Shown here: positions 21,253 through 33,240 of the stretch, one piece after another
Layout of the letters: each line of letters opens with the position of its first letter
Numbering within the stretch: position 1 is the first letter of the stretch
From: Bretschneidera sinensis
Lineage: Eukaryota > Streptophyta > Magnoliopsida > Brassicales > Akaniaceae
DNA length: 64,000 bases
Direction of reading: 5' to 3'
Assembly (NCBI GenBank): GCA_023935145.1
Contig: CM043700.1
Span: forward strand, 101,398,400 to 101,462,399
Notes under the pieces: model-generated
Told to the model about the DNA's origin: nothing
Seen by the model: the letters and a program-made list of their open reading frames with translations, nothing else
The model's database searches: none
Made by a program: the position numbers and the translations under genes

Positions 21253-22784
21253 TCAACCTCTTTATCAAATCCTTTATATATCTAGATTGTTTGATGAAGA
21301 TTCATTCCTTACTTTATTTGGTTTCAAGGCCAAGGAAGTAGTTGAGTTATCCCATCATGCTCATTACAAATTCACCTTGTCTACACTTAGCAAAATCTTG
21401 ACACGTGATCTCATTAGTAGCACCAAATATTATATCATAAACATATATTTGTACAATGAGTATGTCATGCTCATGAATTTTTGTGAAAAAGAGTAGTGTT
21501 AATTTATTCTCTTGTAAAATCATTATTAAGTAGAAATTTACTTAATCTTTCATACCATGCTATAAGAGCTTGCTTCAACTCATAGAGGGCTTTGGAAAGT
21601 TTATAGACATTGTTTGGAAAATTAAGATTTTTGAAACTAAGAGGTTGTTCAATGTAAACCTATTCCTCTATAAAACCATTTAAAAAAACAATTTTCACAT
21701 CCATTTGAAATTCTTAAAACATGCAAATACAGCAATATTCAAATGACTTCAAGTCTAGCCATGGGATTAAAGTTTCATCACAATATATTTCTTCTTCTTG
21801 ATTATATCCTTTTGTTATAAACCTAGCCTTATTTTTAGTTACTACACCATTTTCATTAATTTTATTTTTATAAATCCATTTAGTACCAATTACTAAGTGA
21901 TCTTTAGGCCTAGGTACTAAAGTCCAAAATTTACTTCTTTCAAATTTGTTTAATTCTTCTTACATAGCCATTATCCAATTCTCGTCATGTTTGGCTTCAT
22001 CAAAAGTCTTGGTTCAATTTGAGATAAGAAATTTACATAATTGCATACATTTTTAATTAATGAGAGAGTTTTTATGCCATGTGAAGGATCACCAATCACT
22101 TGATTGATTGAGTGATAATTCATATACCTCCAATATTTAGGAAGACCACATCTCCTTATTAACTTATTGATGGATGGTCAAGACTTGATTCACCTCCTTC
22201 TTGAGCCATTTGAAGTTGATTCTCTTTGGGGTCAACAATGGGAGTGGTGGTCTCCACTCCTGGTATAAAATCTATATCATTATCACAATAAACTCTTCTT
22301 CCACAAAGAGAGTTAGTTTCATCAAATGCAACATGCACAGATTTTTCAAGCAATAGAGACTTTTTATTGAAGACTCTATAAGCCTTACCAAAGGTTGAAT
22401 AACCCAAGAAAATCTCTTTATCGGTCTTAAAATCAAATTTACCTAAGTTATCTTTATTGTTATTTAAGATGAAGCACTTACAACTAAAAGCATGAAAATA
22501 AAAATTATTTGGTTTTCTACCCTTCCATAATTCATATAGAGTTTTCTTGAATATAGATCTAATTAAAAATCTATTTAAAACATAGCAAGCAGTGTTTATG
22601 GCTTTAGCCTAAAAATATTTCGGCAAATTGTTTTCATAAAGAAAAGTCCTGCCAATCTCTCATAAAATTATATCTTTACTTTCAACAACGCTATTTTGTT
22701 GAGGGGTTCTAGGAGTTGAAAAAATATGATCAATATCATGATCATCACAAAATTTTGCAAAGCTTTGAATTTCAAATTCTTTTC
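21253..22784 (-). pseudogene. SirC reverse transcriptase and integrase C-terminus
   Basis: Minus-strand reading from 22,784: integrase C-terminal region with GYSTFGKAYRVFNKKSLLLEKS.HVAFDE (22,159-22,407), then reverse transcriptase N-terminal blocks (about 21,640-22,020). Next come the YGLKQA/YERLSKFL block (21,530-21,580) and, after a stop-rich stretch, the DILIVQIYVYDIIFGATNE block (21,420-21,470), where the catalytic YVDD reads YVYD. FVMSMMG and YFLGLETK follow before the TekJ border. Multiple stops and frameshifts. The right edge is the SirD LTR. Confidence 0.82.
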
Positions 22785-22874
22785 TGTTGACCCCACATCG
22801 ATTTTGATTATAACAAAACAAGATTAATTTGGTCTAACTACCTTTGTCTAAGCTTTGTAAGTTGTAAAGTCTCT

Positions 22875-24354
22875 TGATGAGTGCTAAATATTACATATTT
22901 TGGCCCCTTAAATTACATTTTTCAACTTAGGAATTTGTTACTTTGAGTTGTTTTTCGTTGGTTTACAGGTTCACAAGCACTTGGAAAGGAGTCTCACTAA
23001 ATTGCCAGAATTGCTGGTACAGATCAGTCATTTTTGCAGATTAAACTGTATTGATTTAGGAAGAACCAGGAAATGAGCCATATATGCTTAGAAAGATTTG
23101 AAAGTCTATTTTCTGGAGAATTTTATGGCTCGTAAAAATAATTTTTCTAGAGAAAGTTATAGCAATTTAAGTAGAAAAAGGTCAGGCTATGCGTTATTTT
23201 AGCGTGGTAAAAGTGATTTTTGCTTATTTAAACTATAATGATTCAGGAAGAACCAGGAGATGAGCCATGTACGCTTGAAAAGATCTGGATGTCTATTTTT
23301 TGGGAAATTTTATGGCTCATAAATATAATTTTTCTAGAGAAAGGTATGGCAGTTTTAGTAAACAAAGGTCAGGCTGTGCGGGATTTCAGCGTGGGCAGAA
23401 GTTTTGAAGGGCATGTGAAGGCTTAAATCCCACATCCCACATTGGATTGGAAACACATTGCACTCGTGGTGTTTCTGTATAAATGCCTACTCCACTTCAG
23501 CTTGGAGGATCATCTGGGAGCAGATCCAGAGTGCCTTTAAGAGCAATCCAGAGGGCCTTTAGGAGGAATCTGGAGGACTTTTGGAGGGAAAGCTGGGGAA
23601 TCTCCAAGGCTTTGCTACCAAGGGAGGACGCTCACAGCGAGATCAACTCTTTCCCTTCTGATTTTTGTTGTCCATTATATTTATGAGTAATTAAATTCTC
23701 AAGTGGGGCTACAGATGAACTTGCATGTATTTTTGTTTATTTTTAATTTATGTATTTGAGTTTCAATTACTAGAACTCTGTTGTTTTATCATTTGCAATT
23801 CATTGGTGATGTTTTCTTTTCCGAATAATCTTAGAATTTATTCTGTTTATAGATTCAGTCATGCTTTTTCTATTGAATGGTTTAGCTCTTTGATTATGTT
23901 TGGATTAATTATTTATCTATATTGATTTAGTTCTTTGCTGCAATATTGCTTCCTGAGTATATTGTCATTATTGGATTTTCTCAATAGTGATAATAATTCA
24001 TGTATTTTAAAAGTGGTAAATGATTTTTCAAAGGGTTACATTCGGTTTTATCTTGGTTTATAAATCTACATCTTCCGATTAGGAATTATGAAAATTGAGT
24101 TCCCATTTGAGTTATTCAATGAATTAAGAGTAAGTAAAATACTGAATTTGTGAACGGGATTCCCGACGCTTTACTGTTTATCAAATTTGCTTAAATTTAA
24201 TTCGTATTTAAAATTATTCTTTATTCTCCATCAATCATTCGATATTGTTCTTTAGTTTCTTTGTTTTTTCTACTATTCTTTTAATTTGTCTCCCTATGGA
24301 ATCGACACCCCAAAGCTGTGCTACAACTACCGCGTTATTCTTTGGGCGTAATCA
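22875..24354 (+). repeat. 5' LTR of GyG2 (1,480 bp)
   Basis: TGATGAGTGCTAAATATTAC to TTTGGGCGTAATCA. The U3 aligns with GyN1/GyN3 and carries two tandem copies of the 186-187-bp unit (23,030-23,403). TATA box tataaat at 23,478-23,484. After the gaaggctttgctacca-like block (about 23,605-23,625) the sequence departs completely from the GyN1/GyN3 LTRs and has a different U5. Confidence 0.9.
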
Positions 24355-24359
24355 AATTT

Positions 24360-24377
24360 TGGTGCCATTGCCGGGGA
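24360..24377 (+). promoter_or_regulatory. Primer-binding site of GyG2
   Basis: The sequence tggtgccattgccgggga is two changes from the Athila/Tat consensus tggcgccgttgccgggga. It sits five bases after the LTR end, preceded by aattt as is usual in these elements. Confidence 0.8.
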
Positions 24378-24669
24378 CACGATAGAAGAATTGCTAGATA
24401 GTTTTTCTTTTCAGCAGTTTGTAAAGGCAGTAACTTCGTTCCTTCTTTTAGCTTGCTGGATTAATTTTATTTTATTTTATTTATTATTTTTGTTTTTCTT
24501 TCTTTTCTCTCGTCTTTCTTTTTATAGTAGTTTTATCATGTTTTGACCATGCATGCACAAATATAGAGAGACACTTTAGGTAGATTTGCTTGTAGGCTTG
24601 TGTTAGAGTCAGAAATAATTTTTTTTTTAAAAAAATCATTTATTTGACAATCCATCTAGTCCTGAAGAA
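24378..24669 (+). other. GyG2 leader, non-coding
   Basis: T-rich leader between the primer-binding site and gag; no coding sequence is recognised. A short A/T homopolymer stretch lies at about 24,618-24,640. Confidence 0.7.
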
Positions 24670-26205
24670 ATGAGTGAACAGGAAGATCATCCCACTAGGA
24701 CCCTTCAGGATTACCTCCACCCTACACGCATAGCCACACCGTCATGCATCATGTTTCCAGCTAATACTCGCCAATTGGATCTTAAAACAGGGGTAATACA
24801 GTTACTCCCTACGTTTCATGGCTTGAAAAATGAAAATCTATATGTGCACATTAGGGAGCTTGAGGAAGTAGTTTCGACTTTTCATAGTCAAAATGAAACT
24901 GATGACATTGTGAGACTTAAGTTTTTTCCTTTCTCTTTGAAGGATAGAGTTAAGAGTTGGCTATACTCATTGAGACCACGATCTATTGGGTTGTGGAATG
25001 AGATGACTCGGGTCTTCTTTAATAAATACTTTCTCTAACATAAGACCAATACTTTAAAAAGGAAAATCTTCACCTTTGCATAAAAGGACATTGAGACTTT
25101 GTATTAGTCTTGGGAGAGATTTAAGGAGTTGTTGAGTATGTGCCCTCACCATGGGTATGATAACTGGTGCTTAGTGAGCTATTTTTATGAGGGACTTACA
25201 TATAGCGAGCGCCAATTTCTGGAGATGATGTGTAATGGTGAGTTCTTACAAAAAGATCCTGATAAGGCCATAGAATACCTCAATGAGCTTGCTAAAAAAG
25301 CTCATACTTGGACTGGACCTAGTGCTACTGAAAGCACAAATAGGTCACGACCTATAGGAAACCCAAATGGTGGTAGAATTTACCATCTTAGGGAAGAGGA
25401 TAACCTAAAGGCTAAGGTCGAGATGCTCACTAGGGAGCTAGATGTGTTAAAGACTAAGGGCTTAAAGCCAACACACGTGGCTAATAACGCAAAGTCTTTT
25501 GGACCATGTTTTGTGTGTGGCGGGGTAGATCATCTCGCCCAAGAGTGTGCCACATTTGCTGAGATGAGAGGGATGTATGAGGAACAATGTAATACCTTAG
25601 GTATGTACAAGAAGTCTTTTTCACCTTCCTCTGATACTTATAATCCAGAGTGGCGCAATCACCCCAATTTTAGTTGGAGGTCTAAAAACCAGCCGCCTGC
25701 ACAACCCTCTAGATCATATCCTGCACCATATCATGCACCTGCATCTTCTAAGAGTCCTTTAGAAGAAACTTTGCATGCTTTTATTGAGGCGCGGGCTAAG
25801 ATTAATCAAATATTTGAATCTTTAATTACGCAAGTTGTTGAAGAAAATGAGGAGATAAAGAGCCAAGTATCCGAATTGATGAGCTTCTTGAGTGTGAATG
25901 AGCGAGGCAAGTTCCCTTCTCAAGCTCAGTCCACACCCCATGGTCAACACATGGCGCCAGAGAATTTGAAGGAGGTGAATGTCATTATGACACAAAGTGG
26001 TAAGTCATTACACATCCCAACAATGAACAAATCAGAGGATGTGAAAAAGGGTCAAGATAGTAATGATGACGAGAGCCACCAGGCATACATGATTGACTCA
26101 CTCCTGGATAGGGGAGTTTCTATAGCTCCAAAGCATCCAAGCACCAAATTGGGCATTGAAGTAGTTGCGGGTGCATTCAACTTATGCTTTTCTGGGAGTG
26201 AATAA
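24670..26205 (+). pseudogene. Gag of GyG2, near-complete with three stop codons
   Basis: One frame runs from ATG 24,670 to TAA 26,203-26,205 (512 codons). Three stops lie in a short interval: 25,036, 25,081 and 25,105. The last two look like Gln codons converted by C-to-T change (FA*KD, LY*SW). Order: N-terminal tail; retrotransposon Gag (capsid) domain with LLPTFHGL, FPFSLKDRVKSWL, W.RFKELL, CPHHGY and YEGL; a coiled-coil-prone segment (LKAKVEMLTRELDVLK); a complete zinc knuckle CFVCGGVDHLAQEC (25,507-25,548); TYNPEWRNHPNFSW; a Pro-rich stretch; and a C-terminal helix. There is no frameshift, so it is the best preserved gag in the window. Confidence 0.9.
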
Positions 26206-27615
26206 GAGCGTCTGGCTGAAGACGTAAAACTTAGGCTCATGGGAGGCACCTCACAGCTTATCCTTTTGTTTTTATTGTTTTTCATATTTCTTTTACTGTT
26301 TATTATTAGTATTTTGTTGTTTTCCATTATTATCTTAGTATTTCTTTTTTAGGGACAATGTGCGCATCAGTTCAAGTTTGGGGGTATGCTATGAGCCATG
26401 CCTGCCCAACTAGTTCTCCATCTCCCAAGTCAGATCTTTCCATGTTATTCACACATTGAGGACAATATGTCATTTAAGTTTGGGGGTATGGGAGACACAT
26501 TTACACACATCTTGTCCCAACTTTTTTTATTTACTATTTTTTAAAGAGAAGATAAATACATGCTCATGTTATTTTGAAATTTTGGTTGATCTAAACGAAT
26601 ACTGTGATGTGATGTCATTGGTAAGCTTAAAATCTTGAACATATGATTTGATGATAAAGTTTTAAAATTTTGTTACTTACCTTAGGCATTTAAGAATTCA
26701 CAAGTTTGATCTAATCTGACACGAGCACATTAGCACATAATTGTGTGGGGTGTGACATGTGATTTTAATGTGTAGGTTTCGATTACTTAACTGAAACTGG
26801 ATGACTTGTTAGATGAACACTTGAGCATAGAAAAGTAGAAAAATTATATAAAAAAAAGAAAGAAAAATGCTAATGATGATCATTGATAAACTTTCCACTA
26901 AGTAACTGGACCTCTTGCCTCAGTAAGTAGTGAGTGTTCACATCAAAAGGTGGGAATTTTATTCATAATGATCATTGAGAAAATTTTCACTGAGTAACTG
27001 GACCTCTTGCCTCAGTAAGCAGTGAGTGTTCACGTCAAAATGTGGGAATTTTGCTTGGTAATATTAAGGCCAGTTTAGTTTTGTAGCCTTTTTTACTCGA
27101 GTTAGTAAGTCATTAGGGGTGTCTTTACACCTAATGCCCTAAAACCATATGGTTTAGGAGTCATTGACTCAACACTCGCTACATGGGTCAATTAGAAAGC
27201 TTAAGGGAACTAAACATAGCAGAGCCTTATAATAAAAGAGAGAGAAAAAAATAAAACTATGTCATCGTTATTCATTCTGATGAGAAATTCTGTGAATCTT
27301 GAGACATGGAGACATGGCACAATAAAGTTATTTGGAAGTCTCATCTTTATATGCTAATTCATTTTACACTGAGTCAGACTTGTGATGCCTTAGTCGGCCT
27401 CTTGTAAGTAATTAGATTTTAAAATTCCTATTCATTGCAAAGATGGGTTTACATTTTAAGCTTGCTCATGACTGAATATCATGGTTTTGTGTGATGCTTA
27501 AATTTTAGGATACCATGAATGATAGATTTATCTTTGTGTTCGTTGTTTTTCATTTAGTTTTTTATTTTTATTTTGTTTTGCTAAGGGACTAGCAAAATGT
27601 AAGTTTGGGGGTATT
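26206..27615 (+). other. GyG2 3' untranslated region
   Basis: Begins 15 bp after the gag stop with the same post-pol block as GyN1/GyN3 (gctgaagacgt..gggaggcacc). PPT-like aagtttggggg is at 26,374-26,384, 26,476-26,486 and, next to the LTR, 27,601-27,611. The duplicated module is at 26,871-27,054. No gene. Confidence 0.8.
26871..27054 (+). repeat. Tandem duplicated 3' UTR module (GyG2)
   Basis: Two units of about 92 bp, homologous to 17,087-17,270 and 37,233-37,413, each with gtaactggacctcttgcct and gagtgttca(c/t). Confidence 0.85.
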
Positions 27616-29102
27616 TGATGAGTGCCAAATATTGTATATTTTAGCCCCTTAATTTACATTTGTTAGCTTAGGAATTTTTTACTTTGAGTTGTTTTTCATT
27701 GGTTTATAGGTTCACAAGCACTTGGAAAGGAGTTTCACTAAATTGCCAGAATTACCCGTACAGATCAATCATTTTTGCAGATTAAATTGTTTTTATTTAG
27801 GAAGAACTAGGAGATGAGCCATATATACTTAGAAAGATCCGAAGTCTATTTTCTGGAGAATTTTACGGCTCGTAAAAATGATTTTTCTAGAGAAAGTTAT
27901 GGCAGTTTAAGTAGACAAAGGTCAGGCTGTGCGTGATTTCAGCGTGGCAGAAGTGATTTTTGCGGATTTAAACTGTAATAATTCAGGAAGAACCAATATA
28001 TGACCCATATATGCTTGGAAAGATCCGGATGTCTATTTTTTGAGAAATTTTATGACTCATAAATATTATTTTTTTAGAGAAAGTTATGTCAGTTTTAGTA
28101 AACAAAGGTCAGGTTGTGCGAGATTTTAGTGTGGACAGAAATTTTGAAGGGCATGTGAAGGCTTAAATCCCACATCTCACATCGGATTGGAAACACATTG
28201 CACTAGTGGTGTTTCCCTATAAAAGTCCTACTCCACTTCAGCTTTGAGGATCATTTGGGACCAGATCTAGAGGGCCTTTAGGAGCAATCCAGAGGGCCTT
28301 TAGGAGAAATCCGGAGGACTTTTGGAGGGCAAGCTGGAGAACTCCAAGGCTTTGCTACCAAGGGAGGATGCTTACGGTAAGATCAACTCTTTCCCTTCAG
28401 ATTTTTGTTATCCATTATATTTATGGGTAACTAAATTATCAAGTAGGGCTAGGGATGAACTTGCACAGTTAATTGTATTTTTGTTTATTTTTAATTTATA
28501 TATTTGAGTTTCAATTACTAGAACTCTATTGTTTTATCATTTGCAATTCATTGGTGATGTTTTCTTTTCCAAATAATCTTAGAATTTATTCTGTTTATAG
28601 ATTCAGTCATACTTTTTCTATTGAATGGTTTAGCTCTTTGATTATGTTTGGATTAATTATTTATCTATATTGATTTAGTTCTTTGCTGCAATATTGCTTC
28701 CTGAGTATTTTGTCGTCGTTGGATTTTCTCAATAGTGATAATAATTCATGTATTTTAAAAGTGGTGAATGATTTTTCAAAGGGTTACATTTGATTTAATC
28801 TTGGTTTATAAATCTACATCTTCCGATTGGGAATTATGGAAATTGAGTTCACAATTGAGTTATTCAATGAATTAAGAGTATGTAAAATACCAAATTTGTG
28901 CACAGGATTCTCGAGGCTTCACTGTTTATCAAATTTGCTTTAATTTAATTTTTATTTAAAATTAATCTTTATTCTCCATCAATCATTGGATATTGTTCTT
29001 TAGTTTCTTTGTTCTTTCTACTATTCTTTTAATTTGTCTCCCAATGGAATCGACACCCCAAAGCTGTGCTACAACTACCGCATTATTGTTTGGGCGTAAT
29101 CA
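27616..29102 (+). repeat. 3' LTR of GyG2 (1,487 bp)
   Basis: TGATGAGTGCCAAATATTGT to TTTGGGCGTAATCA. Doubled U3 unit at about 27,772-28,145; TATA box tataaaag at 28,218-28,225. Clear divergence from its 5' partner (for example the TATA box itself) makes it older than GyN1. Confidence 0.9.
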
Positions 29103-30173
29103 CCTCTTGATTGATCTTAAGAATGTGTGCTCACTTCATCATTGTCGTACGACTATCCTTGTAGGCTAAATCAAAGAAGAAGACATTCAAGCTTAGATAG
29201 GTTAAGGTAGCTAAAATACTTTGTAATCTCTTTCTTATTGTCTTAGATTCATTTTGGCTCTAAAATTCTTTTGACAAATTGTTTTTATCATTTAAAACCT
29301 TAAATTTCTCAAAAAGTAAAAAAAAAAAATCTAATTTTTTAATGGTACAGTCGACTATGTTTTCTAGACAGCTGATTGTCTAACTCAAGGCATCAAGACA
29401 GTCGACTATGAACCATGCAATTAACCGTGGTCAAGACAGTCGACCATCTTCTCTCATCCCAGTCAAAACCCTTATATTTTCATAAGACAATTGTCTATCC
29501 TTTTTTCATAGTCGAATGCCATGTCATGAATAACAACTAGTTTTCTAAAATTAAGGCGCAGGACAGAGCATTTATTACACCAAACACCTATTCCTTGTGG
29601 TTAACGGCCATATTAAGTTAGAACAACAAATACCCATAATAAATAAGCATTTCTAACAAGAAAGAGCATTCAATTTCTCAAAATGTTCATTTACTACTCA
29701 TAAAAGCTTTCTAAAATTATTTCTTGAGCCATCTTTAAGCTTTGATCTTGTGAGAGAGAATTTCTTAAACTTGTAAGAATTTATTACACTCTCTCTTGTA
29801 ACAAGTCATCTCTCATTTTCAATCTTTGTAGGAGAAAGAGTTAATGTAACTCTTGTAAGTGGTTAGGATTTAAACACTTGAGTGTAAACTTATTTGGAAA
29901 AGATATTTGTAAAATTTTTGGCAACACCTTTGAAGTTGCTTGGTTGTTAAGGAGACTCTTTAATGAGAGTGGACGTAGGATCGGAGAGATTTTGATATTG
30001 TCAAACCACTAAAAATCGAGTTTGCACTTTCTTATCCCTTGCTCCTTTAATTTCTAGCAATTCAATCCTTATTGTTCTTACTTGATTTCCTAATTGTGTC
30101 AACTTAATTGTTATGTGCAAAAAAATTTAAAACCCAATTTACACCCCTCTTGGGTTGCCTTTTAGTTAACAAT

Positions 30174-30185
30174 TGGTATCAGAGC
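30174..30185 (+). promoter_or_regulatory. tRNA-iMet primer-binding site (SirD)
   Basis: Exact tggtatcagagc two bases after the LTR end (TTAACA), followed by tta. Confidence 0.88.
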
Positions 30186-30239
30186 TTAGTTCTCATTAAT
30201 AGACTTAAAATCCTTGAGTATATCCTATCGCTTATAATA

Positions 30240-31469
30240 TGTATAATGAAGGTCATTATTATATTACCTTTTTGTTTAGTGGAACAAACTATAATTATTG
30301 GAAAAATAGAATGAAAATCTTTGTAGAAGATCAATACTATAACTTATGGAGAATAGTCGAAGAATGACCTAGAATTCCTATGAAAAAAGGTTAAAAATGG
30401 TGAAAAATAAATTCTGCTTCATAAGACTAAACAAGAATTTTATGATGATGATTGTAGAATGATGACCTTAAGCAGTAGTGTTACTAGCATGCTTCATTAT
30501 GCTTTAGAAATAAATGAATACAATAAAAAAATTTGCTTGTACCTCTGCAAAAGAAATTTGGGACAGATTTCAATTTACATATTAGGGTACTAATCAATTA
30601 AAGAATTCTAAAATTGATAGATTAGTGTCCAAATATGAATCCTTTAAAATGTCCCATACCGAAACTATTTCTGAAATGTACTCTCAATTCACTAATATTA
30701 TCAATGCTTTAAAGCTTCTTGATAGGAATTATGAAGATTGTGATTTGGTAAGGAAGATTCTTGGAGCTTTACCACCGGCTTGAGAATCAAAGATGATGGC
30801 CATTGAGGAAGTCAAAGACCTTGACAAACTTGACGTTGACACCCTTCTTGGCTCTCTATTGACTCATGAGATGAAGGTCATGAAAAAGATTGTAGATGAA
30901 GAGTCAAAGAAGAAGAAGGTCATTCCTCTCATGCTACCACAAGCAAGTAAGTAGAAGAAGTTGAGAATGATAGTAGTAAGGAATATAGAGAAACCACCCT
31001 CATCACCAAAAGATTTCAAAATTCTTGAGAAAGAGTAAGAAGCCAAACACAAGGGATAGTTCAACCAAGAAAGATCTTATTGTGCGCTTTGGCTGTAAGA
31101 AACTCAGGCACATCAATGCGAATTGTCCTTCAATAAAGAAACCATACAAACACACTAAGAAAAAGGCTATGGTGGTTACCACTTAGAGTGATGACGATGA
31201 GGACAATTCGGATGAAGAGATTGACTATCAAGAGATCGCCAATTTTTGCTTGATAGCAATTGATGATGAAAATGATGTAACCAATTCTTCTCCTAGCAAT
31301 GATATTGATAATGAAAATGGGAATGAAGAATTGATAGAAGTTATAAATGAATTGCATGAAGAATTAAATAAATTTTATGCTAAAAATGTTGATCTTAAGA
31401 AGGAAGTTTCATCTCTCTCTAAAGAAAGGAAAGTTTTAAAAGAACAAAAAAAAACTTTCTTTAGAGCTT
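30240..31469 (+). pseudogene. Gag of SirD, first part
   Basis: Opening FSGTNYNYWKNRMKIF (about 30,274-30,315) matches the F.G.NY.YW..RM block of copia Gag. Capsid sequence follows (KYESFKMSHTETI, LLDRNYEDCDLVRKILGALP, MAIEEVKDLDKLDVDTLLGSLL). The knuckle is damaged (RFGCKK.RHI.ANC, first Cys lost) near 31,085. An acidic region and coiled coil (DDENDVTN, ELIEVINELHEELN, KKEVSSLSKER) run to the GyN3 border. At least six stops. SirB has the same order on the other strand. Confidence 0.83.
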
Positions 31470-32909
31470 TGATGAGTGCCAAATATTGCATATTTTGGCC
31501 TCTTAATTTACATTTCTTAGCTTAAGAATTTGTTACTTTGAGTTGTTTTTCGTTGTTTTACAGGTTTACAAGCACTTGGAAAGGAGTTTCACTAAATTGC
31601 CAAAATTGCCCGTACAGATCAGTCATTTTTACAGATTAAACTGTATTGATTCAGGAAGAACTAGGAGATGACCCATATATTCTTGGAAAGATCCGGATGT
31701 CTACTTTTTGAGGAATTTTACGGCTCATAAAAATGATTTTTCTACAGAAAGTTATGGCAGTTTTAGTAGACAAAGGTCAGACTGTGCGTGATTTCAGCAT
31801 GGCAGAAGTGATTTTTGTGGATTAAACTGTAATGATTCAGGAAGAACCAGGAGATGAACCATATATGCTTAGAAATATCCAGATGTCTATTTTCTGGAGA
31901 ATTTTACGGATCATAAATATGTTTTTTCTAGAGAAAGTTATGGTAGTTTTAGTAGATGAAGGTCAGGCTGTGCGGGATTTCAGCGTGGGCAGAAGTTTTG
32001 AAGGGCATGTGAAGGCTTAAATCCTACATCCCACATCGGTTGGAAACACATTCTATATCCACACATCCCACATCAGATTGGAAACACATTGCACTCATGG
32101 AGTTCCCCTATAAAAGCCCCATTTCACTTCATCAAATGGGTGTGCAATCTGGAGGACTTCTGCTAGCATTCTGGTGGATCTCGAAGGCTTTGCTACCAAG
32201 GGGGAAGCATCGCACAACAGCGAGTGAAATTTCTCCCAATGTATAGTCAGTTTTAATTTATTATTTTTTAGTTTTAAAGTTTAATGTTTAGAACTTTTAT
32301 TGTGAACTTTAGTTTCATAATTATGAGTGGCTAAAATCTTCATCTAAGGTTGAAGATGAAGCCTCGCCATTGTTTGCCATAATATTTTCAGATTTTTTCA
32401 TACAATTCTGATCTTTTTAGTATAAATGTTCTGTTCAATTATTTGAATAAAATCTTATGATTGATTGCTTTTAATTTGTTCAATTGGATATTCCTTGTGT
32501 TTCTTCTGCCGGATACAGCAGATCATTCAAATTAGATTGGATATCCATTGTGATTTTTAAATCATTGGATGATTTTGGTTTAGTTTGGGTATCTGCTGTG
32601 ATTTGTATAATGGTGGATTCATGGAATGATTTGATAGATTATTTTTATATAAAATGAAAATATATGTTTTACTTTGGTGGGGTGGATTCAGAAACCTTAG
32701 TATTTTTATCATTTGCTTTAAACCAATTTAGTTTAAGTTTATGTTTTTTTGCACAATACAATCCAAAATTCAGAACTAGGTTAAAATATGGTTAGTTTAG
32801 ATAAAAATATATTTTCACAATGCAATTCTCTGTGGATTTGACCTCGCACTTACACAACACTATATTGCAAACGACTCGTGCGCTTGCGAGTAATTTAAAA
32901 CTCACAACA
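31470..32909 (+). repeat. 5' LTR of GyN3 (1,440 bp)
   Basis: TGATGAGTGCCAAATATTGC to AAAACTCACAACA. Two tandem copies of the 186-bp U3 unit (31,622-31,999). TATA box tataaaag at 32,109-32,116. U5 is of the GyN1 type (ttctctgtggatttgacct; cgcttgcgagtaattt). Confidence 0.92.
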
Positions 32910-32915
32910 AGTTTT

Positions 32916-32933
32916 TGGCACCGTTGTCGGGGA
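32916..32933 (+). promoter_or_regulatory. Primer-binding site of GyN3
   Basis: The sequence tggcaccgttgtcgggga is two changes from tggcgccgttgccgggga. The bases between LTR and site (agtttt) are the same as in GyN1 and differ from GyG2 (aattt). Confidence 0.8.
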
Positions 32934-33240
32934 GTTGTTTTGTTTGTGAAAATTAAATCTTTGTCTGAATTGATTTTATTTTTCTACTGGTTTAGTTAGC
33001 ATTTTTGTTTTATTTTTCTTTTTGCAATTTTCTTTTTGTTTATTTATTTTTATTTGCAATTGCCTAAAAAAAATTAAAATAAAAATTAATATATATAAAA
33101 AAAATTTGTCAATTTCAATTTTTTTGGCCCATTTTGTGAGTATTGTGTTTTCTGTTTTTGTATTTATTTTATATTATCTTATTGTTATTTGTTATTTGTA
33201 TTTTATTTTATTCTTTTGTTTCTGCTGGTTAGTTTATATT

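Larger units (their letters stand above)
12796..22784 (-). mobile_element. SirC: oldest visible Sirevirus, split by SirB, TekJ and SirD
   Basis: Only two fragments remain visible: 12,796-13,030 and 21,253-22,784, about 1.77 kb in all. They are contiguous once TekJ and one copy of its tcaac duplication are ignored: the reverse-transcriptase frame crosses the junction without a shift. The right edge is the SirD LTR at 22,785 and the left edge is the SirB LTR at 12,795. Neither LTR of SirC is in the window. Confidence 0.83.
22875..29102 (+). mobile_element. GyG2: TR-GAG-like gypsy element, gag only (6,228 bp)
   Basis: LTRs 22,875-24,354 and 27,616-29,102, a primer-binding site at 24,360-24,377, one gag reading frame and a polypurine tract at 27,601-27,613. 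The flanking pentamers tctct (22,870-22,874) and cctct (29,103-29,107) agree at four of five bases. There is no protease, reverse transcriptase or integrase sequence; gag is followed directly by the post-pol non-coding stretch (gctgaagacgtaaaactt). This matches the plant TR-GAG class: terminal-repeat retrotransposons that carry only a GAG domain. Confidence 0.9.
22785..30171 (+). repeat. 5' LTR of SirD (about 1,154 bp without GyG2)
   Basis: Pieces are 22,785-22,874 and 29,103-30,171. The palindrome agtcgact occurs at 29,349-29,356 and 29,400-29,407, with a one-base variant at 29,438-29,445. It is homologous to the SirB LTR. Confidence 0.83.

Noticed and set aside
23725..28673. 66-codon frames (23,725-23,925 and 28,473-28,673) conserved as a pair
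   Set aside because: They are identical because they lie in the two LTRs of GyG2; LTR duplication explains the conservation without coding.
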